Assembly: GCF_900094565.1 (NCBI RefSeq)
Contig: NZ_FMAF01000003.1
Location: 372,001 to 436,000 of the forward strand
Direction of reading: 5' to 3'
DNA from: Martinezella lusitana
GTDB lineage: Bacteria; Pseudomonadota; Alphaproteobacteria; Rhizobiales; Rhizobiaceae
DNA length: 64,000 nt
Position numbers and translations under genes: made by a program. Shown piece by piece: positions 37,970 to 45,653 of the stretch (positions are counted from its first letter, which is position 1; every line of letters begins with the position of its first letter). The notes under the pieces are model-generated. The model had not been told where the DNA came from, ran no database searches, and saw only the letters and a list, made by a program, of their open reading frames with translations.

Positions 37970-38135
37970 TTAGTTCCGATTCCGATGCGCGAACATCGTA
38001 AGGGTCGGCGGATCGTCGCGATCGGACCTCGCGGCACGATGGACGACCACCGTCATTGCCATGACGCAAGCGACAAGTCCGGATATGAAGATGGCACCAT
38101 ATAGCGGACGGGCTGATGTCCTTGTCCGCTGCCAC
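37970..38135 (-). pseudogene. Possible frameshifted small membrane-protein gene
   Basis: On the minus strand a GTG at 38135 opens a frame reading MAADKDISPSAIW. One base out of frame it continues as YGAIFISGLVACVMAMTVVV, a clear membrane helix, then a polar tail ending AHRNRN before TAA at 37970-37972. A one-base excess near 38100 (CTATATGG) would join the two. The T-rich end of the following hairpin agrees with transcription on this strand. No ribosome site is visible before the GTG. It could be a decayed gene, a sequencing error or chance. The rest of 37953-38298 holds nothing I can support. Confidence 0.3.
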
Positions 38136-38298
38136 TTACAGTGGCGACGGAAGCTGACGTTGGTCTGAACCGGTGTGGCTCAGGGACAGGGCATGCAGGA
38201 AGAGACGCAACAGCCGGCGAAATAAACCCAGCAAAGGCTTGATCTTATCCGCATGATCGGCCGCGGCTTTTACAATCGTGCCGGTAATGTCGCAATCG

Positions 38299-39156
38299 TC
38301 ACGTCGATCTGAGTCCCCTCACCTTCGCCAGAATATCCTCCGACAAAGCATTGACCAGAAGTTGATTCGCACCCTTGCGCGGCACAAGCACGAACTCCAC
38401 GTCCTCCAGGGCCGGCAGCCAACCCGGGGCAATCTCGGTCAACCCGGCCGGCGCCATGCTGCGGGGCTGAACGAGAACGCCCATTCCGGCGCGGGCCGCC
38501 GCCGTCAGGCCGCTGAGGCTGCCGCAGGTGACGACGATCCGCCAGGGCACCTGCTGCCGGCGCAGTGCTTCCAATGCCACTGCGCGCGTGACGCTCGGCG
38601 CGGGAAAGGCGATGAGCGGCAGCGGTGCCGCAAGCTTGCGAATGCGCTCGGGATCGCGCGCCAGCCAGATCAGCGGCTCGCGATAGACGAGCTTGCCCCT
38701 GACATCGCCGAGACGACGCTTGGCAAGCACCAGATCGAGATCGCCATTGTCCTGCATTTCATAGAGCGTGCCGCTAAGCGCGACGGTCAATTCCAGATCG
38801 ACCGAGGGATGCGAGCGGACGAACTCCTCCAATACGTCGGGGAGCTGGCTGGTGACGAAATCCTCGGAAACGCCGAGCCGAAGGCTGCCGCGCAAGCTGT
38901 TGCCGGCGAAAAGCTGGCGCACGTCCCCTTCGATCGACAGCATCTGACGCGCATGCCCAAGCAGCGCCTCACCATCGCCGGTCAGGACCACACGATGCGT
39001 ATCGCGAGCCAGCAGCTTGCGGCCGAGCTCTGCTTCGAGCCTCTGGATATGCTGGCTGACCGTCGACTGGCCGAGCCCGAGCCTTTCCGCCGCCAGCGTG
39101 AAGCTACCCATCTGCTCCACGGCAACGAAACTGCGCAACTGCGTGAGGTCGAGCAT
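38299..39156 (-). CDS. LysR family transcriptional regulator
   Basis: A 285-residue regulator. The N-terminal winged helix-turn-helix (1-65) reads LTQLRSFVAVEQMGSFTLAA, then LGLGQSTVSQHIQRLEAELG. The C-terminal effector domain starts near residue 90 (LRGSLRLGVSEDF). It is divergent from the bile acid:Na+ symporter family gene with 110 bases between, the usual LysR arrangement, so it probably controls that transporter. A palindrome at 39177-39187 lies between them. The effector is unknown. Confidence 0.92.
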   Translation of the reverse strand: MLDLTQLRSFVAVEQMGSFTLAAERLGLGQSTVSQHIQRLEAELGRKLLARDTHRVVLTGDGEALLGHARQMLSIEGDVRQLFAGNSLRGSLRLGVSEDFVTSQLPDVLEEFVRSHPSVDLELTVALSGTLYEMQDNGDLDLVLAKRRLGDVRGKLVYREPLIWLARDPERIRKLAAPLPLIAFPAPSVTRAVALEALRRQQVPWRIVVTCGSLSGLTAAARAGMGVLVQPRSMAPAGLTEIAPGWLPALEDVEFVLVPRKGANQLLVNALSEDILAKVRGLRST

Positions 39157-39176
39157 CCCGCTTATCCCATATTGCG

Positions 39177-39187
39177 ATAACTGTTAT
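39177..39187. promoter_or_regulatory. Putative LysR-type operator
   Basis: The perfect dyad ATAAC-T-GTTAT, with the T-N-A spacing of LysR boxes, lies 21 bases upstream of the LysR gene start and 80 bases upstream of the divergent symporter gene. Confidence 0.4.
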
Positions 39188-39266
39188 TCCTTGCATCGTG
39201 GATCACAATAGGTCTATCTGCAAGGACTAATCATTAAGACTTGCAATTGCGATCGGGGTTGGCACG

Positions 39267-40277
39267 ATGCGCCGCTTTCTTCCAGACACCTTCACCATGC
39301 TGCTCGTCCTGACGGTCGCGACCGCATCCTTCCTTCCCGTGCATGGGGCGAGCGCCCACTATTTCGGCATCGCCACCAACTTTGCCATCGGCCTGCTGTT
39401 CTTCCTGCACGGCGCGCGCCTTTCGCGCGATGTCGTCATCGCCGGTCTGCTGCATTGGCGGCTGCATCTCGTCATCCTGCTGACGACCTTCGGCATTTTC
39501 CCGCTGCTGGTGCTCGCCATAGGCCAGGTCGTACCGAACAGCATTCTGCCGGTATCGCTCTACACCGGCATGCTGTTTCTGAGCGTGCTGCCCTCGACCG
39601 TGCAGTCGTCCATCGCCTTCACGTCGATTGCCGGCGGCAACGTGCCGGCCGCCATCTGCTCCGCGTCCGCCTCGAACATCTTCGGCATGTTTCTGACGCC
39701 GCTGCTCGTCGGCCTGCTGTTTTCGGTGGGTGGCCAGGGCGGCTTTTCCTGGGATGTGCTGTGGCAGATCATGTTGCAGCTGCTCGCCCCCTTCATCGCC
39801 GGCCAGTTGCTGCAGCCGTGGATCGGCGATTGGATCCGCTCGAAGAAGAAGATCCTGATGCCGGTCGATCGCGGCTCGATCCTGATGGTGGTCTATTCGG
39901 CCTTCAGCGAGGCCGTGGTCGAGGGGTTGTGGCATACCTTCTCGGTGCTCGACATCGCCACCGTTATCGTCGCCAATATGCTGCTGCTGACTACGGTGCT
40001 CTGCATCACCATGTTCGGCAGTCGCGCACTCGGCTTCTCCAAGGCCGATGAGATTACCATCACCTTCTGCGGCTCGAAGAAGTCGCTGGCGAGCGGCGTG
40101 CCGATGGCCAACGTAATCTTCGCCGGCCAGGGCATCGGCGCCATCGTCCTGCCGCTGATGCTGTTCCATCAGATCCAGCTGATGACCTGCGCCTTCCTTG
40201 CCCAGAAATATGCCGATGCGGCCAAGCGGCGCGAGACCGCGAAGGCCGAGGCAACGGGGGCGACGAACGCCGCCTGA
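39267..40277 (+). CDS. Bile acid:sodium symporter family transporter (SBF-like, YfeH type)
   Basis: A 336-residue membrane protein with about nine to ten hydrophobic helices. It fits the SBF-like (sodium bile acid symporter 7TM) family: FGIATNFAIGLLFFLHGARL, FLSVLPSTVQSSIAFTSIA (the conserved crossover segment), ASNIFGMFLTPLL and FCGSKKSLASGVPMANVIF. The physiological substrate in rhizobia is unknown; organic anions are plausible. It is divergent from the LysR gene and ends at a strong two-way terminator. Confidence 0.9.
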   Translation: MRRFLPDTFTMLLVLTVATASFLPVHGASAHYFGIATNFAIGLLFFLHGARLSRDVVIAGLLHWRLHLVILLTTFGIFPLLVLAIGQVVPNSILPVSLYTGMLFLSVLPSTVQSSIAFTSIAGGNVPAAICSASASNIFGMFLTPLLVGLLFSVGGQGGFSWDVLWQIMLQLLAPFIAGQLLQPWIGDWIRSKKKILMPVDRGSILMVVYSAFSEAVVEGLWHTFSVLDIATVIVANMLLLTTVLCITMFGSRALGFSKADEITITFCGSKKSLASGVPMANVIFAGQGIGAIVLPLMLFHQIQLMTCAFLAQKYADAAKRRETAKAEATGATNAA

Positions 40278-40303
40278 CGTCCCCCATATCCACTCCAAAA
40301 CAA

Positions 40304-40338
40304 AAGCGGCGCCCCGATGGAGCGCCGCTTCTTTTTTT
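40304..40338. terminator. Strong bidirectional terminator, symporter/hsp20
   Basis: AAGCGGCGC (40304-40312) pairs with GCGCCGCTT (40322-40330) and is followed by seven T residues on the plus strand; the minus strand side has TTTTGTTTTGG. It separates the two convergent genes. Confidence 0.9.
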
Positions 40339-40388
40339 GATCTTGGGAGGATCAAAGGCGTGCCGGCTTAAGTCCGTCAGCCCGGGCA

Positions 40389-40407
40389 TGACGGTCGACG
40401 ACCGTCA
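40389..40407 (-). terminator. Palindrome 8 bases after the hsp20 stop
   Basis: TGACGGTCG-A-CGACCGTCA is a perfect 9-bp inverted repeat around one base. There is no T run on the hsp20 strand, so it may protect the mRNA end rather than terminate it. Confidence 0.4.
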
Positions 40408-40414
40408 GCCTGTT

Positions 40415-40879
40415 TTAGTTGATGTGAGCCTCGATGGCCTTCGGAGTTTCCACCGGATCGGCCGCAATCGAGATACGACGGGGTTTCATCGTTTCCGGAA
40501 GGTTGCGCAACAGATCGATGTGCAGCAAACCATTCTTCAGCGAAGCCGCCTTGACCTCGACATGATCGGCGAGCTGGAAGCGACGCTCGAAGGCGCGCTT
40601 GGCGATGCCGCGATAGAGATATTCGCTGGCTTCAGCCGGCTCTTCGCTCTTTTCGCCCTTGACGTGAAGGACGTGGGCATGAGCCTCGATGCTCAGTTCC
40701 TTTTCATCGAAACCGGCAACGGCCATGGTGATGCGATAGGTGTTTTCACCGGTGCGCTCGATATTGTAGGGCGGATAGGTCTGAGCCTGATCCGGCTGGG
40801 CAAGAGTATCGAGCATGGTGAACAGGCGGTCGAAACCGACGGTGGAACGGTAAAGGGGAGAAAAGTCTACGTGACGCAT
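40415..40879 (-). CDS. Small heat-shock protein, Hsp20/alpha-crystallin family
   Basis: A 154-residue class A rhizobial IbpA-type chaperone. It starts MRHVDFSPLYRSTVGFDRLF, and the alpha-crystallin domain (about 35-130) contains YRITMAVAGFDEKELSIEA, FERRFQLADHVEV and ASLKNGLLHIDL. It binds unfolding proteins without ATP and forms oligomers in the cytoplasm. The ATG at 40879 has AGGAGGA 6 bases upstream, inside a predicted RNA thermometer. Control is by an RpoH-type promoter plus a ROSE-like leader. Confidence 0.95.
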   Translation of the reverse strand: MRHVDFSPLYRSTVGFDRLFTMLDTLAQPDQAQTYPPYNIERTGENTYRITMAVAGFDEKELSIEAHAHVLHVKGEKSEEPAEASEYLYRGIAKRAFERRFQLADHVEVKAASLKNGLLHIDLLRNLPETMKPRRISIAADPVETPKAIEAHIN

Positions 40880-40978
40880 GGAGTCCTCCTGTGAGCGACA
40901 ATTGCGATTCTGAACTTGCCCCATGGCCCCGCTTCTGGCGGCCTCGGGACGGATTTGCGAGCCCGTTTGGCACCCGCA
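40880..40978 (-). promoter_or_regulatory. ROSE-like RNA thermometer in the hsp20 leader
   Basis: On the minus strand the leader ends GTCGCTC-ACAG-GAGGACTCC before the ATG. The anti-Shine-Dalgarno arm GTC(G)CTC pairs with GAGGAC, leaving one bulged G. It contains TCGCT, which fits the UYGCU signature of ROSE elements. The predicted leader is about 99 bases, the usual ROSE length. The hairpin would hide the ribosome site at low temperature and open on heating. Confidence 0.8.
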
Positions 40979-40984
40979 GACTGG

Positions 40985-41013
40985 AGATGGTGATCGCCTC
41001 TCGGGAGTTCAAG
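40985..41013 (-). promoter_or_regulatory. RpoH-type heat-shock promoter of hsp20
   Basis: Read on the minus strand: -35 CTTGAA (41013-41008), a 15-base spacer, and -10 CACCATCT (40992-40985), which differs at one position from CCCCATnT. Start near 40978. Confidence 0.75.
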
Positions 41014-41104
41014 ACCCCGCTCAGCCGCCCGAAACTTGGCAAAAAATCGTCGTGAACCGCAGATGAACACTCGGTTCGGAACCCGTTCAGGCAGGCGAGC
41101 CTAT

Positions 41105-41220
41105 CAATAACACCATCGGATATACCATCATCCGATGACTGAAGTGTATCGTCCCTTCTTCTTCAGTCCTTGCTCGGCCGGCGCTGCGGATCTCTCTATC
41201 CCGCAAGCCGGCCTTTTTTC
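41105..41220 (+). ncRNA. Candidate sRNA: three hairpins with terminator (new)
   Basis: Three consecutive hairpins lie on the plus strand. The first is CATCGGAT/ATCCGATG (41114-41137). The second is GACTGAAG/CTTCAGTC (41137-41168), with a pyrimidine-rich 16-base loop containing TCCCTTCTT. The third is GGCCGGC/GCCGGCC (41176-41213), with an inner TGCGGAT stem, followed by six T residues (41214-41219). The T run lies on the plus strand only, and no plus-strand gene precedes it. It lies between the hsp20 promoter (minus strand) and the DUF2000 stop (minus strand). The 5' end and promoter are not resolved. Confidence 0.5.
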
Positions 41221-41229
41221 TTTCCACCA

Positions 41230-41646
41230 CTACCGCAACAGCTTCAGCGAACCCGTCAGCGATTTCACCCATTTCGATGGACCGGCTATTCCCAGGCCAT
41301 CGATGGTCTCCCCGGCAAGGTCACGACCGGGAAATGTTGCCTCATATTCCCTGTAATCGTGAAGCGACCGTGCGAAGGCTGGAAAGGGAACGATTGCCCG
41401 TTCTTCCTGCTGAGTGAGCGCCTTCAGCAGCAGCGACCGGATTGTATCGGCATCCGCCTGCAGCATCGGTACAGGCATGTTTGAGCTAATGTCGATGGTG
41501 CGATCCTCGCTATCGGTCAGAGATTGCGCCGCGAGACCGGGAAACCTTGCCCCCAGGCCGATCGCGATGGCGCTGGCGGTATTGGCGATCAGCCCGAGCG
41601 GCAGATCCGGGTTGATGACGATGGCGATACGGATATCGGGAAGCAT
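41230..41646 (-). CDS. DUF2000 family protein
   Basis: A 138-residue protein matching the DUF2000 family: IAIVINPDLPLGLIANTASA at the N-terminus, then IAIGLGARFPGL and IDGLGIAGPSKWVKSLTG near the C-terminus. The function is unknown; the fold is thought to be related to peptidyl-tRNA hydrolase 2-like proteins. The ATG at 41646 lies 133 bases from the divergent Lrp-type regulator, so this gene is probably its target. No signal peptide is present. Confidence 0.85.
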   Translation of the reverse strand: MLPDIRIAIVINPDLPLGLIANTASAIAIGLGARFPGLAAQSLTDSEDRTIDISSNMPVPMLQADADTIRSLLLKALTQQEERAIVPFPAFARSLHDYREYEATFPGRDLAGETIDGLGIAGPSKWVKSLTGSLKLLR

Positions 41647-41778
41647 TGGTACCCTGCTGTTGTTGGCGGTGTCTGCTCGCAGAATATCTCGTCTATCGCG
41701 GATAATCTTACCTTTAATTGCCTAAAATTGGCTTTATGTGGTATGTCCTACCTATACCGACAGACTTTAAGGTGGCCT

Positions 41779-42258
41779 ATGCCTTCTACGCTTGAACCCA
41801 TCGACCTGAGAATCCTCGGCGCGCTACAGAAAGACGGACGTCTGACGAACCAGGCACTCTCATCCGAAGTCGGGCTTTCCACATCGCCCTGCTGGCGGCG
41901 CGTGCGCCAGCTTGAGGAAACCGGAGTGATCCAGGGCTACACGGCGACCCTCGACAGGCGGCAGATCGGCCTCGGTGTCCTGGCTTTCATCAGAGTGAAG
42001 ATCGACAGCCACAGCGAGGCCGAAGCCGAGGAATTCTCGCGCGACGTCCTGAAGCTGAGCGAAGTGGTGGCGTGCTACAGCATCGCCGGAGACGCGGATT
42101 TTCTGCTGCAGGTCGTCGCCGCTGACCTCGACAGCTACGCGGATTTCGCCATGGCGGTCGTCCGCCGGCTGCCGCGCATCAAGGAGATGCAGACGACGTT
42201 CGTGCTCAAGGAAATCAAGCCTTTCAGGGGGTTTCCACTGGATGTCGGGCAGCAATAA
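41779..42258 (+). CDS. Lrp/AsnC family transcriptional regulator
   Basis: A 159-residue protein. It has an N-terminal helix-turn-helix (about 8-65: IDLRILGALQKDGRLTNQAL, EVGLSTSPCWRRVRQLEETG) and a C-terminal RAM ligand-sensing domain (about 72-150: GVLAFIRVKI, VACYSIAGDADFLLQVV, MQTTFVLKEI). The ATG at 41779 has AAGGTGG upstream. It is divergent from the DUF2000 gene, the common arrangement for an Lrp-type regulator next to its target. An amino acid is the probable ligand. Confidence 0.92.
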   Translation: MPSTLEPIDLRILGALQKDGRLTNQALSSEVGLSTSPCWRRVRQLEETGVIQGYTATLDRRQIGLGVLAFIRVKIDSHSEAEAEEFSRDVLKLSEVVACYSIAGDADFLLQVVAADLDSYADFAMAVVRRLPRIKEMQTTFVLKEIKPFRGFPLDVGQQ

Positions 42259-42555
42259 AGGCCCAAGACATGGAATGTCGGGCGCCGCAGGGAGGCGATC
42301 GCTCGTCATGCCGGGAAAAGCAAAAATCTATCGCAATTCCCCGAACTACTCGCGCTGCCTCATGATCGCCGGAACCGGCATAGTCTTCCGCGATTCCAAA
42401 GAATGTCCGAAGCGATCGAAATCTGATTGAAAAGACAGCCACAATTGCTTGTTTCACTGGCCAGGACTTGGCTGCTGTGCATGTCCCGCCAGCCCTTTAC
42501 GTTTGGACCGAAGCCATCCTATTCTAGAAAAGTGGCAGCCCACCCGGGGTATTGA

Positions 42556-43623
42556 ATGTCGGCGCTCCGTTTTTCGAAGATTTCCGCATCGCTGAACGCG
42601 CTGTTCGTTGCAATCGGTCTGTTGACCGTGGCCGCACTTACGCTGCCGAACATAACGGGACAGACCAGGCTCATCTTGGAAGTTCTGCTCGCCGGCATCT
42701 GGGCTGCCTACGTACTGCAATTGATCGAGACGCTGATCATGCAGCGGATGAGAGACGTTCGCGGCAGGGCGTTGGAAATCGCGGTCGACGTGCTTGCCGT
42801 TTTAGTCCCTGTGGCCGCATTCTTTTTCGTCGGCGGCCGCGACCAAAGCCTCTATTGTGCCATCTGGCTGCTGAAGCCGCTGCGCGGCTCAACCTTCTTC
42901 CGACTGCTGGGCAGGGTCCTCACCAAAGAAGCGCGCAATCTGATCGGCGTTACCTCGATCTTCGGCATCGTCCTGTTCGGCGCGGCGCTCGCAGCCTATA
43001 TCATCGAGCGCGACGTCCAGCCTGACAAGTTCGGCAGCATCCCCCTGGCGATGTGGTGGGCGGTGGTCACGCTGTCGACCACCGGCTATGGCGACGAGAT
43101 TCCGCAAAGTTTCGCCGGTCGCGTCCTTGCCGGGCTGGTCATGATGAGCGGAATCGGCATCTTTGCGCTGTGGGCCGGCATCCTCGCCACCGGCTTTTAT
43201 GAAGAAGTGCGTCGCCAGGACTTCGTGCGCAATTGGCAGTTGGTTGCGGCAGTGCCGCTGTTCCAGAAGCTTGGTTCGGGCGCACTCATCGAGATCGTGC
43301 GAGCGCTGAGACCTCGCGTCGTGCCGGCCGGCGCCATCATCTGCCGCAAAGGCGAGACTGGCGACCAGATGTTCTTCATCGTCGAGGGCCGGGTCAGCGT
43401 CGCCACACCGAACCCTGTGGAGCTCGGCACCGGCAGTTTCTTCGGCGAGATGGCGCTGATCAGCGGCGAGCCCCGCTCGGCGACCGTCAGCGCCGCGACT
43501 GAAGTCTCACTGCTGTCGCTCTATTCGTCGGACTTCCAGATGCTGTCGAGCAGCAGCCCGGAGATCGCCGACATCATCCACAAAACCGCTCTCGAACGAC
43601 GCGGTGCGACACCGAAAACCTGA
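42556..43623 (+). CDS. Cyclic-nucleotide-gated potassium channel (MloK1 type)
   Basis: A 355-residue protein, the same length as MloK1 of Mesorhizobium loti. It has six membrane segments (about residues 10-210), the K+ selectivity filter TLSTTGYGDEIPQS (about 175-190), a short C-linker, and a cyclic-nucleotide-binding domain (about 225-340: ALRPRVVPAGAIICRKGETG, GSFFGEMALISGEPRSATVS with the conserved phosphate-binding Arg). cAMP opens the MloK1 pore. The voltage-sensor helix lacks the full row of arginines. The ATG follows GGGGT weakly. It is monocistronic. The region 42259-42555 before it holds nothing I can support. Confidence 0.95.
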   Translation: MSALRFSKISASLNALFVAIGLLTVAALTLPNITGQTRLILEVLLAGIWAAYVLQLIETLIMQRMRDVRGRALEIAVDVLAVLVPVAAFFFVGGRDQSLYCAIWLLKPLRGSTFFRLLGRVLTKEARNLIGVTSIFGIVLFGAALAAYIIERDVQPDKFGSIPLAMWWAVVTLSTTGYGDEIPQSFAGRVLAGLVMMSGIGIFALWAGILATGFYEEVRRQDFVRNWQLVAAVPLFQKLGSGALIEIVRALRPRVVPAGAIICRKGETGDQMFFIVEGRVSVATPNPVELGTGSFFGEMALISGEPRSATVSAATEVSLLSLYSSDFQMLSSSSPEIADIIHKTALERRGATPKT

Positions 43624-43836
43624 TGCAGACGACGTTGTGACAAAAACGTAGTTGCAAGCGTCGTAGGTGCCAACACCCGAGAAATTTCGAGCAACGGATA
43701 GCCCGGACCCACCGTTGACTTTTTGCGATCATTTCGTGACGTGTTGACGCTGACACAAGCGATATGGCAGCGTCGTCTGTATTGCGTCTCTCGTCATTTG
43801 ATGGCGCCTATTCCGACCTTAATTGGGCACGGCTCG

Positions 43837-44775
43837 ATGCATCCTAGACTACTCAAGACATTCCTCGCGGTCGCCCGGAACCGGAGTTTCACTCGCACAG
43901 CCGAGGAGGTCCATCTCGCCCAATCGAGTGTGAGCGATCAGATCCAGTCGCTCGAAACTGAACTTGGAGCGGCGCTCTTTATCCGGTCGAGATCGGGCTT
44001 GGAGCTGACAGCGGCGGGCGAAACATTAAGACGCTATGCCGAAGAAATTCTGACGGTTGCGGACGAGGCGCGCGCGGCCGTCGAGACAGCCGCCGGGGTT
44101 GCGGCTGGGACGGTGACGATCGGCGCGCTGGAGACAGTTGCTTCCATGAGGCTTCCGCAATGGTTATCGACTTTTCAGAGCGGTCATCCTGATATCAATC
44201 TACGAGTGAAGGTCGCCGGCAGCGGCGATCTGTTGCGAAAGCTCGAAGACGGCGAGATCGACATCGTCTTCTGTTTTGACAAGGACGGTCTCGATGAAGG
44301 CCTGGCGAAGCGAACTTTATCGGCAGAGCCGTTGATCCTCATCATGCCTCCCCAGAAGGAAGCCGCGCCGAAAAGAGGCGACTTGTCCACGCTTGCCTCC
44401 ATGAGCTTTGTGGCAACCGAGGTCGGCTGCGTCTATCGACACCTGCTCGACAAGGCATTTGACGCGGCAGGGATGGCGGCACCGAAGCTCGCTGCGGAAG
44501 TCGGCAGCATCGGCACGATTGCGCGGCTCGTTGCAGCTGGAACCGGCGTCAGCCTGGTTCCGCGACTTGCCGTCGCCGACGCACTCGATCGTGGCGAAAT
44601 CAGCGAGATGCCTTGGCCGGGTCCAATGCGGACAGCGTCGCTTGTGATGATCTGGCGGCGCAGGCGTATTCAGCCGCCGACCCTGAAACTGCTGCTGGCG
44701 ACCGCAAGCGACAGTTTCGCGCCGGCTAAACCAGCCGATGCCCGCCCTCGACATGCAGTATCGTCCCCGTTGTAA
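43837..44775 (+). CDS. LysR family transcriptional regulator
   Basis: A 312-residue regulator. The helix-turn-helix (about 1-62) reads LLKTFLAVARNRSFTRTAEE, then LAQSSVSDQIQSLETELGAA. The effector domain starts near residue 90 (GTVTIGALETVASMRLP). The ATG at 43837 is chosen because the LysR fold starts there. Its 3' end overlaps the last 50 bases of the convergent SDR gene (44726-44775), which could produce mutual transcript interference. Its target is not clear. Confidence 0.9.
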   Translation: MHPRLLKTFLAVARNRSFTRTAEEVHLAQSSVSDQIQSLETELGAALFIRSRSGLELTAAGETLRRYAEEILTVADEARAAVETAAGVAAGTVTIGALETVASMRLPQWLSTFQSGHPDINLRVKVAGSGDLLRKLEDGEIDIVFCFDKDGLDEGLAKRTLSAEPLILIMPPQKEAAPKRGDLSTLASMSFVATEVGCVYRHLLDKAFDAAGMAAPKLAAEVGSIGTIARLVAAGTGVSLVPRLAVADALDRGEISEMPWPGPMRTASLVMIWRRRRIQPPTLKLLLATASDSFAPAKPADARPRHAVSSPL

Positions 44776-45460
44776 AGGCATTGCCCATCAGGAAGCTGAT
44801 GGCATCGGCGATGTCTTCCGGTTGTCCCACCCGCCCAACCGGCAGTCGTTTTGCCATGGCGCTCAGTGTCTCGTCTTTCTTGTCGCCGGCAACGAACGTC
44901 CAGATGGGCGTGTCGACCCAGCCAGGCGAAACAGCATTCACGCGGATCGGCGCCACCTCGACGGCGAGCGCGCGAACCAATCCTTCCAGGCCCGCATTGA
45001 CCGCGGCAACGACCGATCCCCGCGCCGCCGGACGATAGGCCGCGATACCGGATGTGAAGGTGATGGAACCGGCAGGAGAGAGCACGGGTACGCCATATTT
45101 CGCGAGCAATAGCGGTCCGTAGAATTTACTTTCCACGACCTTTTGCGCTGCCCTGAGATCCAGTGAAGGCAGCAACTCATAAGCACCTTCGATATCGGCG
45201 GCTGTGCTGACGATGTGATCGAGTCGACCGACCCGCTCAAATAGATCGGCGACTTGGCCCTCTTGCGTGATATCGGCAGCGACAGTGGAGAGCGCCGCAC
45301 TTTGGAGTTCCGCGCCGGTGCGTTTAAGTTTGTCCTCGTTCCGTCCGACGATGATGACCTCGGCGCCGATGGCGAGCGTGCGTCTTGCCAGCGCCAGGCC
45401 CATTCCGGAGCTGCCGCCGACAATAAGAATTCTTGAATTCGCGATTTCAGCAATTGCCAT
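44726..45460 (-). CDS. SDR-fold protein with altered catalytic tetrad
   Basis: A 244-residue Rossmann protein. The cofactor motif is ILIVGGSSGMGLALARR, followed by VIIVGRNEDK and DHIVSTAAD (NNAG variant). The catalytic serine is kept in ITFTSGIAA. By alignment to the anchor LEGLVRALA, the YxxxK positions read V-A-A-V-N, so Tyr and Lys are missing. It ends in the usual GRVGQPEDIADAISFLMG and GTILHVEGGHRLV. It may be a non-reducing NAD(P)-binding protein or use other residues. Start ATG 45460 (GGGA nine bases upstream); GTG 45475 and ATG 45469 are alternatives. Confidence 0.8.
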   Translation of the reverse strand: MAIAEIANSRILIVGGSSGMGLALARRTLAIGAEVIIVGRNEDKLKRTGAELQSAALSTVAADITQEGQVADLFERVGRLDHIVSTAADIEGAYELLPSLDLRAAQKVVESKFYGPLLLAKYGVPVLSPAGSITFTSGIAAYRPAARGSVVAAVNAGLEGLVRALAVEVAPIRVNAVSPGWVDTPIWTFVAGDKKDETLSAMAKRLPVGRVGQPEDIADAISFLMGNAFTTGTILHVEGGHRLV

Positions 45461-45653
45461 GGCTTTCATTCCCACAGGTGATGACTATGGCTGAGAATTC
45501 GCAGAGAGGCGCAAGGAGAGGAAACGGAGAAAAACGATAGTATCATCGGAAACGCCGATGGAGGGATATCGCGGCCAACAAACCTGTTGCAATTCCCCCA
45601 ACCTGCGCTATCCCCTTGAGGTGAGCCATTTGTCAGCGAGGCGCGACATCGCA

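Noticed and set aside
41135..41356. Plus-strand ORF across the sRNA candidate and DUF2000 end
   Set aside because: It runs through three perfect hairpins and a terminator and is antisense to DUF2000.
42242..42430. Short plus-strand ORF after the Lrp-type gene
   Set aside because: It overlaps the end of the Lrp gene, has no ribosome site and no recognisable feature.
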